64,000 nt of DNA, from assembly GCF_002982135.1 (NCBI RefSeq), contig NZ_CP019981.1:992001-1056000 (forward strand), given 5' to 3'. Positions 29,107 to 37,483 of the stretch are shown piece by piece; within the stretch, counting starts at the first letter, position 1, and each line of letters opens with the position of its first letter. Below the pieces are notes generated by a model, which worked only from the letters and a program-made list of their open reading frames with translations, was not told the origin of the DNA and did not search any database. Both the position numbers and the translations under genes were made by a program. This DNA is from Pediococcus inopinatus (lineage in GTDB: Bacteria; Bacillota; Bacilli; Lactobacillales; Lactobacillaceae).

Positions 29107-29490
29107 TTATTCCACCTCAAAATTTTAATTACTTTCATTATTTTACTTGTCTATCTATCAAAATACTCTGATTTCTTAATAGCCTATGAAATTCATAAAA
29201 TCTCATAGTTAAATTAAAACCCTAGAGTGTCATTTTAGATGAATTTTCGGTTGCCAAGTACAAATTCAATCAAACTCTATTTGTAACTTGTTTGAACTTA
29301 TAAATTCTATCTACCTAACGAAACACACGCTTATTGTGTTTTTAAACTTTTTTCTGTCTCGACGTATAAACTGTTTTAAGTTTACCACATTTTATAGTAA
29401 GAGTTGCGTTTCAAGTATTTAAACATGAGAGAAACAAATGATTTTAGTCTATATTTTGATTTTTTATTGAAATGCTTCGAAATTTTGGGT
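29107..29490. other. AT-rich intergenic region without recognised genes
   Basis: About 380 bp between rnjB and the rpsO terminator. I see no open frame with a ribosome binding site, no tRNA-like fold and no clear riboswitch. A weak hairpin AAACACA...TGTGTTT lies near 29320-29343. It should contain the rnjB promoter, but I could not define a convincing one. Confidence 0.5.
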
Positions 29491-29492
29491 AC

Positions 29493-29526
29493 AAAAAAAG
29501 TGGGCGCCGAAGCTCCCACTTTTTTC
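29493..29526 (-). terminator. rpsO terminator
   Basis: Minus-strand AAAAAAGTGGGAGC-TTCG-GCGCCCACTTTTTTT: a GC stem with a TTCG tetraloop and T tail. Confidence 0.93.
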
Positions 29527-29529
29527 TTT

Positions 29530-29799
29530 TTAACGACGTAAACCTAATGATTGGATCAAGTCACGATAACGTTTGATATCTGTACGACGTAAGTATGCTA
29601 ATAAATTACGACGATGACCGATCTTCTTCATCAAACCACGTTGTGAATGAAAATCTTTTTTATGAACACTTAAATGTGCATTGATTTCATTAATATCTGC
29701 TGTTAAAACTGCAACCTGGACCTCTGTAGAACCAGTGTCACCATCTTTACGAGCATATTTCTTAATGATTTCAGTTTTCTTTTCTTGTGAAATTGCCAT
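29530..29799 (-). CDS. rpsO: 30S ribosomal protein S15
   Basis: 89 aa from the ATG at 29799 with AGGGGTG upstream, the standard length and start (MAISQEKK) for S15; a longer frame to 29886 is an artefact of the open leader. Family motifs [12 protein letters not shown] and [21 protein letters not shown] are present. S15 binds 16S rRNA helices 20-22 early in 30S assembly and often represses its own mRNA. Monocistronic, with its own promoter, structured leader and terminator. Confidence 0.98.
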   Translation of the reverse strand: MAISQEKKTEIIKKYARKDGDTGSTEVQVAVLTADINEINAHLSVHKKDFHSQRGLMKKIGHRRNLLAYLRRTDIKRYRDLIQSLGLRR

Positions 29800-29826
29800 T
29801 TTTTTCACCCCTTTTTTTATATTGCC

Positions 29827-29854
29827 CGAAACTGGGTAATTCGTTGGTGTTTCG
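29827..29854 (-). promoter_or_regulatory. rpsO leader stem-loop, possible S15 autoregulatory site
   Basis: In the about 90-nt leader CGAAAC pairs with GTTTCG around a 16-nt loop, a short distance upstream of the ribosome binding site. S15 leaders of Firmicutes are known to be structured and bound by S15; whether this one is cannot be decided by eye. Confidence 0.4.
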
Positions 29855-29893
29855 AAAAACCAAGTATGGGTTCGTGCGCTAGGCACATGTTAT

Positions 29894-29922
29894 ATCATAC
29901 CTAATTCAAATCCAAAATACAA
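29894..29922 (-). promoter_or_regulatory. rpsO promoter
   Basis: Minus-strand -35 TTGTAT (29917-29922), 17-nt spacer, -10 TATGAT (29894-29899). Confidence 0.7.
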
Positions 29923-30002
29923 GTTTTACCTTAATTTAGGTCTGTAAAGCCCGCAAAAATCCAAGTTTTACCTATCAAGTAAAATTACTTGACGATTTTT
30001 TA

Positions 30003-30031
30003 TTGCATTCAATTGCTGTCTTCTGTATAAT
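30003..30031 (+). promoter_or_regulatory. rpsT promoter
   Basis: -35 TTGCAT (30003-30008), 17-nt spacer, -10 TATAAT (30026-30031). An 18-bp palindrome TCAAGTAAAATTACTTGA lies just upstream at 29975-29992. Confidence 0.75.
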
Positions 30032-30076
30032 AACACTTGTTGTAGTATTAATTTCAGATTAGTGGAGGTGAATCAA

Positions 30077-30331
30077 ATGCCAGTTATTAAATCCGCAATG
30101 AAGCGTGTAAAGACTAATGAAAAAGCAGCTTTACGTAACCAATCACAAGTAAGTAATTTACGTTCAGCCGTTAAGAAGTTCGAAGCAGCTGCTGTTAATG
30201 GCGCTGACGATAAACAAGATTTATACCTTTCAGCAATTAGCAAACTTGACCAAGCCAAAACAAAAGGCTTAATCAAGGCTAACAAAGCCGCACGTACAAA
30301 ATCACGTTTAACAAAACAACTTGCTAAATAA
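30077..30331 (+). CDS. rpsT: 30S ribosomal protein S20
   Basis: 84 aa from the ATG at 30077 with GTGGAGGTGA upstream, standard length for S20. It begins MPVIKSAMKRVKTNEKAALR and is Lys/Ala rich with helical character throughout (NKAARTKSRLTKQL at the end). It binds 16S rRNA at the base of the 30S body. Monocistronic, divergent from rpsO and convergent with holA, a gene order common in Bacilli. Confidence 0.97.
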   Translation: MPVIKSAMKRVKTNEKAALRNQSQVSNLRSAVKKFEAAAVNGADDKQDLYLSAISKLDQAKTKGLIKANKAARTKSRLTKQLAK

Positions 30332-30339
30332 TTTATGAA

Positions 30340-30384
30340 TATTATAAAAGCCCAGGGATATTTTATCTCCGGGCTTTTATAATA
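30340..30384. terminator. Bidirectional terminator of rpsT and holA
   Basis: Arms ATTATAAAAGCCC (30341-30353) and GGGCTTTTATAAT (30371-30383), with further pairing GGGATA/TATCTC inside. Confidence 0.9.
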
Positions 30385-30391
30385 CCTATTT

Positions 30392-31429
30392 TTATGCAAT
30401 CTTTTGATCAACAAATTGGAGTAAAAACAGCTCAAACAACAATTCGGGATCTTTTTGAGTAGATTTTAACTGTAAATCTAAATCTATCAAACCGGTGTAT
30501 CCCATCGTCAGATCATTCATTGAAAAATGCCGACTAGTCTGCATTGCTAATTTAACTCGATATGGATGAACTTTTAAAGTTCCGGCAATGTCTCCTTGAG
30601 AGGATCCCTGATTCTGCAAAATTTTGACCTGTAATAATAAGCGAAATTGACTAACCAATACAGCATTGATTCGAAGTGGTTGTTCCTGTTGGGTGATCAA
30701 GCTTTGATAGATATCAATAGCTTGCTTTGAATTTTTCTGCAAAACTGCATTGCTCAAATCAAAAACATTTTGGTCCAAACTTTTTGAAACAAGTGCATCA
30801 ACTGATTCAACTGTAATTGTTCGTTCCTTGACATTATATAACATCAATTTAGGCAACTCATTCATCATCTTGCTTAGATCAGAATCGGTTCGAAACAACA
30901 ACTGTTCCAAGGCTTCTGAAGCAATCGAATATTGATTTTCTTCAAGTTTAGCTGTCACTAATTGACTGACTTGGTTTTGATTTAGATTGCCGATTTGGAT
31001 TGTTATGGCTTGATTGTTGAGGGTTTTGACAATTTTCTTTCGCCCATCCAACTTCTCATAACTCGCAAGAAAGACTAAAACAGAGGTTTCAACTGGCCGA
31101 TCTAAATAAGCCTGTAAACCATCAACATCATGAACCGGACCACCCTTATGTCGCTCAGCAGTTAAGAAATACGGATTCTTAACAAAAATAATGCGTCGCT
31201 CTCCAAAAAAAGGCGCGGAAGTTGCATCATCCAAAGCAGCTCCCAAGGGTGTGACTTCCATGTCGTAACTAGCCACATTCATCTCTCGTTCTTCTTCAGG
31301 CACAAGTTTTTGGAAGGCTTCTTGAATTTGCTGTTCAAGATAGTTTTCCTTTCCCAAAATTAAATACATGGAATCCACTTTGTGTGCAGTCAATCTTTTT
31401 AAAAGTTCAGTGTATTGGATCTTTTTCAT
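30392..31429 (-). CDS. holA: DNA polymerase III delta subunit
   Basis: A 345-aa clamp-loader subunit that opens the sliding clamp ring. The N-terminal YLILGKENYLEQQIQEAF and the C-terminal helical collar region (KVHPYRVKLAMQTSRHFS, LIDLDLQLKSTQKDPELLFELFLL) are typical of HolA/YqeN in Firmicutes. The start overlaps the comEC 3' end by 23 nt, so it is the last gene of the comEA-comEB-comEC-holA unit, the same order as in Bacillus and other lactobacilli. Confidence 0.95.
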   Translation of the reverse strand: MKKIQYTELLKRLTAHKVDSMYLILGKENYLEQQIQEAFQKLVPEEEREMNVASYDMEVTPLGAALDDATSAPFFGERRIIFVKNPYFLTAERHKGGPVHDVDGLQAYLDRPVETSVLVFLASYEKLDGRKKIVKTLNNQAITIQIGNLNQNQVSQLVTAKLEENQYSIASEALEQLLFRTDSDLSKMMNELPKLMLYNVKERTITVESVDALVSKSLDQNVFDLSNAVLQKNSKQAIDIYQSLITQQEQPLRINAVLVSQFRLLLQVKILQNQGSSQGDIAGTLKVHPYRVKLAMQTSRHFSMNDLTMGYTGLIDLDLQLKSTQKDPELLFELFLLQFVDQKIA

Positions 31430-33560
31430 AATTCCTCCGTACGAAACGCCAGTTTGTAAATCCTCGGTTTGTAAACCGATAACTGATCATCCCTTCTTCA
31501 ATTGTTGATAACGATTGAATATCTAACTTCTTTAGCGTAGTTAGCGTTTCAGGGTTGGGATGACCATAATGATTATTTTTCCCCGCTGATATAACTCCAA
31601 TTTTAACATGAATTTGCTTTAAATATTCTTCTGCAGAAGCAGTTTTACTGACATGATGTCCCAATTTAGCAATGGTTGCCTGTAGATTAGGATAAGTAGC
31701 AATAATATCTTTTTCTCCCGCCTGGTCCAAATCGCCACTAAAAATAAAAGTGTCAGATCCTAGCTTCCCCCACAGAGTCAGCGAATCATGGTTCTCACCT
31801 TTTCCTGCCACAAACGGATGGACAATCTCTAAAGGTAAGTTTTTTATTTTTTGCCCTGCTAGAACTGGCGTTACTTTAGCCCGCCCTAGAAAAGGCTGAA
31901 CTTTTGATTGAAACCCACGGGAATTCTCCATTCCTTTTGGAATAACTACCTGTTCTACGGTCATTTTTGAGAGCAAAACTCCGGAATCTCCCACATGGTC
32001 CGCGTCTTGATGTGACAAACATAGCGTATTAATTCTAGCTATGCCCAGACTATGTAAATAATTTAAAACCGGTGGCAGATGCCTTTTAGGCGGGCCCTGC
32101 GCCCAATCTGGTTTTAGAAATCCTACTTTCCCGCCGGTATCAATAACCGTCACTGATCGATTAAACGGCGTCCGAATCATAATACTATCACCTTGTCCTA
32201 CATCCACAAATGTTACTTCACCATGCAACGGAAAATGAATCCAAATAAATCCACCAAGGTAACAGGTTATTAGAGTAAAAGTAAAATATTTTTTTAAACG
32301 TGGAAAAGCAATCCAGCCTAATGACACCACCAATAAAATAACCGTAAACTCCAGTGACAATTTTCCAAAAACAATTTGTCCCGGCACATGACTCAATGCC
32401 GTCACTAAGTAATGAAACAGACTCAATCCTAGATTAAGCACTTTCGTTAATTGAGGAATAAACCAATAAGTAGCGGCACTTAATATCACAAGCGGCATCA
32501 CAAAATTCGAGAAAATGGGAATGATCAAGAAATTAGCAAACGACGTCAGTAAATGCCATTGATACGTATGAAATAAGATAATGGGTAAACTCGCGATATT
32601 TAGAACCCAGGCCCGTTTAAAGGACGAATAATTACCAATGAAAATAAGCAAAAAGGACAATAGGTAACTAAGCTGACCACCCATACTTAAAATTACATAC
32701 GGATCAAACATAAGATTTACTAACAGGGTCACACTCCACACGTTTAGTTGGACACGTTGTCTGCCGAGCTTTGTTCCAAGCATCCCCAATTCCGCCATCA
32801 TAATGGAACGAAACAGACTGCCTGATCCACCCCCAATCACTAAAAACGCAGGGAGCAATAACAAAAGTAACAAGGATGTTGTTTCTTTTGTTATATACAT
32901 TCGTAAGAAGAGGCGCCGTAATAACCAGCAAAAATAGAAAACATGGAGGCCTGATAAACTAAATAAATGCAACAGGCCAAGCGTTGTCACACCCTCCATA
33001 TCCTCTGAAAATTCCTCGTCTTTAAAGCCAATCAAAAGACTTAGCGCGTAAGTTTTCATTAATTTAGGCAATTGCTCACAATATTTCCGCATGTTATTGC
33101 GTAGAATATGTAACCAATTTAGCACCCAAGTTAACGGATTGGTAGCCTTGTATTCCTGCCATCCTATAATAGTGGTCTTGCCTAATAAATTAGTAATTCC
33201 CTTGGAATAGCAATAAGTCCGATAATTAAATTGATTGAGATTGCCTGGTTGATCGATCGTTTGTAGCTGGCCGTTAACTGCCAGCTGAATCGGTCGGTTA
33301 ATTTTTTCGAGCCGCTTTTTTTCTGCAGCCGATTTTAAATAGCCTGAAACTTGTAAATGATGCTTGTTAGCATCAGCTCCTGTAAATTGAAAATAGTCAC
33401 CCTGACATTTGATCTCGTCCGGTTGAACTAAGATTGTTCCTCGCCAGTCTGCTTGATTGAGCTGAATTCTATTAGTCAGCACAACCTTATGGCCTACAAA
33501 AAGTAAGCTCATTCCAATTCCTGCTAAAATCGTGTAAACGGCAATTCGCTTACTATGCAA
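31407..33560 (-). CDS. comEC: DNA internalisation competence protein ComEC/Rec2
   Basis: At least 717 aa. It contains the N-terminal DUF4131 region, the Competence domain with many membrane helices (LLHLFSLSGLHVFYF, about 185-460) and a C-terminal metallo-beta-lactamase-like domain (TFVDVGQGDSIMI, LSHQDADHVGD, HHVSKTAS). ComEC forms the membrane channel for single-stranded DNA uptake. The start is unclear: the TTG at 33560 lacks a ribosome binding site, and the frame is open upstream to about 33700, encoding two further hydrophobic segments (FIAVLAILL, LWFFLIFTSYWIF) but without ATG, GTG or TTG. The true N-terminus is probably upstream. Confidence 0.92.
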   Translation of the reverse strand: MHSKRIAVYTILAGIGMSLLFVGHKVVLTNRIQLNQADWRGTILVQPDEIKCQGDYFQFTGADANKHHLQVSGYLKSAAEKKRLEKINRPIQLAVNGQLQTIDQPGNLNQFNYRTYCYSKGITNLLGKTTIIGWQEYKATNPLTWVLNWLHILRNNMRKYCEQLPKLMKTYALSLLIGFKDEEFSEDMEGVTTLGLLHLFSLSGLHVFYFCWLLRRLFLRMYITKETTSLLLLLLLPAFLVIGGGSGSLFRSIMMAELGMLGTKLGRQRVQLNVWSVTLLVNLMFDPYVILSMGGQLSYLLSFLLIFIGNYSSFKRAWVLNIASLPIILFHTYQWHLLTSFANFLIIPIFSNFVMPLVILSAATYWFIPQLTKVLNLGLSLFHYLVTALSHVPGQIVFGKLSLEFTVILLVVSLGWIAFPRLKKYFTFTLITCYLGGFIWIHFPLHGEVTFVDVGQGDSIMIRTPFNRSVTVIDTGGKVGFLKPDWAQGPPKRHLPPVLNYLHSLGIARINTLCLSHQDADHVGDSGVLLSKMTVEQVVIPKGMENSRGFQSKVQPFLGRAKVTPVLAGQKIKNLPLEIVHPFVAGKGENHDSLTLWGKLGSDTFIFSGDLDQAGEKDIIATYPNLQATIAKLGHHVSKTASAEEYLKQIHVKIGVISAGKNNHYGHPNPETLTTLKKLDIQSLSTIEEGMISYRFTNRGFTNWRFVRRNYEKDPIH

Positions 33561-33681
33561 ACAAAAAATCCGAAAAATCCAATAACTCGTAAAAATTAAG
33601 AAAAACCATAATTTACTAGTAATTACAGCATCGAGAAGAATAGCTAAAACCGCAATAAAAATCCACGGGAAAGGTTCGCGA

Positions 33682-34164
33682 TTAGTCTTGATTAAGAACT
33701 TTTTCCATCGAAATGGCAGCTATTTCGTCATCAGTAAATTTAACGTGTTGTACTTCAATGTGCATTCGTTTTAAAAGGCTCATGGCATAGGGATCATTAT
33801 GATAATTACGTAAATAATGAATTTTTTTAATCCCTGCTTGAAGGATCATTTTGGTACATTGTAGACAAGGAAAATCAGTCACATAAATTTCAGCACCTTC
33901 AGTAGCCGCGCCAAATTTGGCACACTGCAAGATAGCATTCATTTCCGCATGGATCGTCCTAACACAATGCCCATCTACTAAATAACATCCTTCATCAATA
34001 CAATGTGTGTCTCCAGCAACGGATCCGTTGTATCCCCCGGCAATGATGCGTTTGTCTCGCACAATGGTTGCTCCAACAGAAAGTCGATTACAAGTACTTC
34101 TTAAGGATAGTAATGCAGCTTGCGTCATGAAATATTGATCCCACGGAATTCTTTTATCACTCAT
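33682..34164 (-). CDS. comEB: dCMP deaminase / ComE operon protein 2
   Basis: A 160-aa zinc deaminase of the cytidine/deoxycytidylate family. Zinc motif HAEMN (TIHAEMNAILQ) and PCxxC (DFPCLQCTKMILQAG) are intact. ComEB-type enzymes deaminate dCMP to dUMP in nucleotide metabolism; a need in competence itself is doubtful. ATG start with AGGGAGG upstream. It lies between comEA and comEC, and the comEC frame starts within or just after its 3' end. Confidence 0.95.
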   Translation of the reverse strand: MSDKRIPWDQYFMTQAALLSLRSTCNRLSVGATIVRDKRIIAGGYNGSVAGDTHCIDEGCYLVDGHCVRTIHAEMNAILQCAKFGAATEGAEIYVTDFPCLQCTKMILQAGIKKIHYLRNYHNDPYAMSLLKRMHIEVQHVKFTDDEIAAISMEKVLNQD

Positions 34165-34212
34165 AATGATTTTTCCTCCCTTTTAGTAAAATATACAATA
34201 CCCTATTATAAC

Positions 34213-34980
34213 CTACACACTCAATTGTGGCTTTAAAGCCTCAAATGTTTTATCGCCAATTCCCTGCACTTCTTTTAATTCCTCAACACCTTTAAATTTA
34301 CCATGTGCTTCTCGATACTGAATAATCTGGTCTGCCTTCTTTTCGCCGACTCCAGTCAATGTTTGTAATTGTTCTTTAGTGGCACTATTCAAATTCACTG
34401 TCCCGTTGCCGGCAGCTGCTCCTCCTGCACTTGTTGCAGACGTCGAACTATCACTTATTTCCCCAGCACTGTTAGCCGCACCAGATGAGGCGCTTCCCGC
34501 GAATTCTTCAACTACTTCCGTATCAACCGTTCCTGTAGCTGCCCCTTTGATCTCACCGCGAATTGGGACATAGATTACTTGCTGATCTGTTAACCGCTGT
34601 GCCAAATTAATGTGCTTTCGATCTGCAGTTTTTTGCATCCCACCTGCTAAATTAATCGCATCATCTACCCGCATAGAAGTTTTTACTTTAAAAATGCCAG
34701 GATGTTTAACTGCTCCTTTAACGTCCACATAAATTACTTGGCTACTAGAAGCCACAGTTGATCCTGTATTTGTCGTTGCCGGCGCTACTTCCGAACTACT
34801 AGCACTACTTGAAAAACTTTGCGTGCCTGATGACTCTTGGCTGCTATTCATGGTCATCGCATCTGATTGGCCTGTTGAGGTTCTTTTTCCTAATAAGATA
34901 AAAGCTCCGATCGCAATCACTGCCACGCCAGCACCAATAATAATATATTTTTTATAATTCTCCCAAATTTCTTCGATCAC
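34213..34980 (-). CDS. comEA: Competence DNA-binding protein ComEA
   Basis: 255 aa, GTG start with GAGGGGG upstream. One N-terminal membrane anchor (YIIIGAGVAVIAIGAFILL, about 12-30), a Ser/Thr/Ala-rich linker, a SLBB domain (IYVDVKGAVKHPGIFKVKT), a second low-complexity linker, and a C-terminal helix-hairpin-helix DNA-binding domain (LNSATKEQLQTLTGVGEKKADQI...FKGVEELKEVQGIGDKTFE). It binds incoming double-stranded DNA outside the membrane. First gene of the comE unit. Confidence 0.96.
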   Translation of the reverse strand: MIEEIWENYKKYIIIGAGVAVIAIGAFILLGKRTSTGQSDAMTMNSSQESSGTQSFSSSASSSEVAPATTNTGSTVASSSQVIYVDVKGAVKHPGIFKVKTSMRVDDAINLAGGMQKTADRKHINLAQRLTDQQVIYVPIRGEIKGAATGTVDTEVVEEFAGSASSGAANSAGEISDSSTSATSAGGAAAGNGTVNLNSATKEQLQTLTGVGEKKADQIIQYREAHGKFKGVEELKEVQGIGDKTFEALKPQLSV

Positions 34981-35013
34981 AGTCGTTCATCCCCCTCTTT
35001 AAGAAGATACGAC

Positions 35014-35072
35014 AAAAAAAGAGATTTTTTTTATTTATTATCGCTTTTCGATAACTTTTAAAAAAATCTCTT
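35014..35072 (-). terminator. Terminator of the ftsW-to-sepM unit
   Basis: Minus-strand arms AAGAGATTTTTTT and AAAAAAATCTCTT enclose an inner hairpin TTATCG-AAAAG-CGATAA and are followed by T residues, just after the protease stop codon. Confidence 0.88.
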
Positions 35073-35082
35073 CATAACCTAT

Positions 35083-36129
35083 TTAATTATGCGTTTCTAG
35101 ATACTTTACCGCATCGCTAAAGTTTTTTACAGGCACCACTTTTAAATTTGGTGCAACTTTTTTAGCGGTCTTTTTAGCTAATTGATAATTTGTGAGATGA
35201 TCTGGTTCATACTTTTCCACTAATTTCGTCGGTTTCACATAAGGCGCAAAGAAAATTGTGGCACCTGCCTTTTTGGCAGCAACAATTTTCTTATCAATCC
35301 CACCAATTTCACCCACGGTCCCATCTGTGGCAATTGTTCCGGTTCCAGCAATGTTACGCCCTTTACGCAAATTTTTCTGAGTTAACTGACTATATATTTG
35401 TAAAGTGAACATCAAGCCAGCCGAGGGGCCTTCAACACCATGGGAATCAATGGAAACAGGAACTTTAGTGGTAACTTTGTTATTATCAGTTAAGCCAATG
35501 CCGATCCCAGGTTTCCCCGTTGATAATTTAACGAGCTTTCCAGAAGTAGTCTTTATCTTACCATTATGCTGATAAGTGATTGTCAGTCGATCTCCAACTT
35601 TTTGACTACTAATTTTTTTCACGGCATCCTCAGCGCTAACCAACCGTTGGCCATTAACTTTAGTAATCGTGTCACCAACTTTTAGGGCATTTTTAAACTG
35701 CGAATTTTTCTCGATTTCAAGCACATAAATTCCTTTAAACTGAACCTTAACTTCCTGATGGGCCTGTTTATACGCCACATAAATCGCTTGGTTTACCGCA
35801 CTCTTCATATAAAAAGTTTGGACTTTATTATACGTTGCATTATTTTGATTACCCGTTATTTCACTAACGGAGGCCACTTCATAATTTGGCATCAGTTTGG
35901 CATAAATATATAGTGCCGGTGTGCCTTGCGCAATCGAAACTGTCGTCATCCGGAAACTACCTTTTTGGGTATCTTTTTGATGATTGACCCGCACATACGG
36001 GCTCAATTGGTCCGCCGTTCCGGGACCCTCTACATAAAAAGGTAACGGTAAGAACAAAAGGACTAATAAAACAACGACTCCGACAAGAAAGGGCCAAATC
36101 CTTTTTAAAAATTTACGTAATTTCTGCAA
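35083..36129 (-). CDS. SepM/YlbL-like PDZ-Lon family serine protease
   Basis: 348 aa, TTG start. One N-terminal membrane anchor (IWPFLVGVVVLLVLLFLPLPF), a PDZ domain in the middle (KNALKVGDTITKVNGQRL) and a C-terminal Lon-type protease domain with catalytic Ser in HGVEGPSAGLMF and Lys in GGIDKKIVAAKKAGA. Streptococcal SepM processes the competence pheromone at the cell surface and B. subtilis YlbL has a quality-control role; the substrate here is unknown. It is 12 nt downstream of coaD and last in its operon. Confidence 0.93.
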   Translation of the reverse strand: MQKLRKFLKRIWPFLVGVVVLLVLLFLPLPFYVEGPGTADQLSPYVRVNHQKDTQKGSFRMTTVSIAQGTPALYIYAKLMPNYEVASVSEITGNQNNATYNKVQTFYMKSAVNQAIYVAYKQAHQEVKVQFKGIYVLEIEKNSQFKNALKVGDTITKVNGQRLVSAEDAVKKISSQKVGDRLTITYQHNGKIKTTSGKLVKLSTGKPGIGIGLTDNNKVTTKVPVSIDSHGVEGPSAGLMFTLQIYSQLTQKNLRKGRNIAGTGTIATDGTVGEIGGIDKKIVAAKKAGATIFFAPYVKPTKLVEKYEPDHLTNYQLAKKTAKKVAPNLKVVPVKNFSDAVKYLETHN

Positions 36130-36141
36130 ACGACATCATCC

Positions 36142-36618
36142 CTACTTAAATTTAGCTTTTAATGGTTCACTGACATTTTGGGGAACAAACTGCGAAACGT
36201 CGCCACCCATTTTGGCAATTTCTTTGATAATACTTGAAGCAACATACGTATCCTGAGGCCGGGCCATCAAAAAAATCGTCTCGACTTTTTTATCCATCTG
36301 ATGATTCATTTGGGCAATCTGACGTTCATACCGATAATCAGCTTCATCCCGCAATCCCCGAACAAGGGTGGTGGCACCTAACTTTTTAAATAAATTCACA
36401 GTCAGCCCTTGCATCGTCACTACCCGAACATTGGGCAGTGAGTCAACCGCTTCTTTAATCAGAGTAACTTTTTCGTCTGTACTAAACAACGCCGTTTTAC
36501 TGGTATTAATGCCCACTGCGACTACTAATTCATCAAATAGCTGACTTCCGCGTTTAATGATATCAAGATGGCCATTTGTCAGGGGATCAAAACTCCCGGG
36601 AAAAATTGCAATTTTCAT
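36142..36618 (-). CDS. coaD: Phosphopantetheine adenylyltransferase
   Basis: 158 aa. The nucleotidyltransferase motif PGSFDPLTNGHLDII (with the TxGH signature) is at the N-terminus, and RGLRDEADYRYERQIAQMN and VASSIIKEIA are further family blocks. It catalyses the penultimate step of coenzyme A synthesis from 4'-phosphopantetheine and ATP. The ATG follows the rsmD TAA without a gap, so translation is coupled. Confidence 0.97.
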   Translation of the reverse strand: MKIAIFPGSFDPLTNGHLDIIKRGSQLFDELVVAVGINTSKTALFSTDEKVTLIKEAVDSLPNVRVVTMQGLTVNLFKKLGATTLVRGLRDEADYRYERQIAQMNHQMDKKVETIFLMARPQDTYVASSIIKEIAKMGGDVSQFVPQNVSEPLKAKFK

Positions 36619-37182
36619 TTACTCACCCACTTCGTCAAATTGGTAAATGCTCACTTCTGTAATGCCATAATCCTGGCGCTTCCAAAGTTTAAAGTTTGGC
36701 AACGTCTCTGGCAGCTTCGCAAATTGATCAGTTTCGCAAACCAAAATGGCACCGGCGTTTAGCAAGCTTAGGCTTACCATTTTTGCCATATTTTGGGTAA
36801 TTTTTTGTAATTTATAAGGCGGATCTAAAAATACTAAATCAAATTTTTTCCCTTGGTCTGCTAAAATATTCAGAGCAATTTTGGCATCCTGGCGAATAAT
36901 TTTGAACTGGTCATCAGCCTTCGTCACCTTGAAATTTTCTTCAATTGTTTGGATGGCCTGCCACTGCTTATCAACCAGCACGGCAGTATCAATTCCGCGA
37001 GAAACAGCCTCAATACTTAATCCACCACTTCCAGCAAACAAGTCTAATGACATCCCCCCATCAAAATAGGGTCCAATCATATTAAAAATGGATTCCTTCA
37101 CTTTATCCGTAGTTGGACGCGTCTTTACTCCTGGAACTGCCTTTAGTCGGCGGCCCCCAAAATCTCCAGATACAACTCGCAT
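36619..37182 (-). CDS. rsmD: 16S rRNA (guanine966-N2)-methyltransferase
   Basis: 187 aa. Rossmann-fold SAM methyltransferase with MRVVSGDFGGRRLKAVPG at the N-terminus, SAM loop LDLFAGSGGLSIEA and catalytic DLVFLDPPY. It methylates G966 of 16S rRNA in the 30S subunit. Followed directly by coaD, preceded by ylbG, the conserved order in Bacilli. Confidence 0.96.
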   Translation of the reverse strand: MRVVSGDFGGRRLKAVPGVKTRPTTDKVKESIFNMIGPYFDGGMSLDLFAGSGGLSIEAVSRGIDTAVLVDKQWQAIQTIEENFKVTKADDQFKIIRQDAKIALNILADQGKKFDLVFLDPPYKLQKITQNMAKMVSLSLLNAGAILVCETDQFAKLPETLPNFKLWKRQDYGITEVSIYQFDEVGE

Positions 37183-37191
37183 TTATCTCAC

Positions 37192-37467
37192 CTAATCTTC
37201 GTTTGTTCGTTTATAGTCTGTACTTTCGGCATCATCATAGTTGGTTCTCAAGGCTGCGCGCGGTGAAATTTCGGCGCGTTTCACACTAGAGAGCTTGCCA
37301 ATCGCTGTACAAGCTTGCTCTGCCTTATCTTGATCTGTATACAATACGGCATACTTCATGCTCTTTGAAACGAAATATAAAATACCAAATTTTTTTAACT
37401 GCTTTACTTGGCGCATATTACCTAAAGTAACGATAATGCTTTCTCGCGGCTGAAGTTTAAATTCCAT
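37192..37467 (-). CDS. YlbG family protein (DUF2129)
   Basis: 91 aa from the ATG at 37467 with AGGAGG upstream; an in-frame start at 37509 overlaps the end of pyc and is less likely. It matches the short DUF2129/YlbG family (LQPRESIIVTLGNMRQVKQLKKFGILYFVSK in two blocks), cytoplasmic and of unknown function, nearly always encoded next to rsmD in Bacilli. Confidence 0.9.
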   Translation of the reverse strand: MEFKLQPRESIIVTLGNMRQVKQLKKFGILYFVSKSMKYAVLYTDQDKAEQACTAIGKLSSVKRAEISPRAALRTNYDDAESTDYKRTNED

Positions 37468-37483
37468 CAAAAAGCCTCCTAGA

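Noticed and set aside
29107-29490. Possible RNA gene or riboswitch in the rnjB-rpsO gap
   Set aside because: No cloverleaf, no conserved riboswitch core and no good terminator-like end other than that of rpsO.
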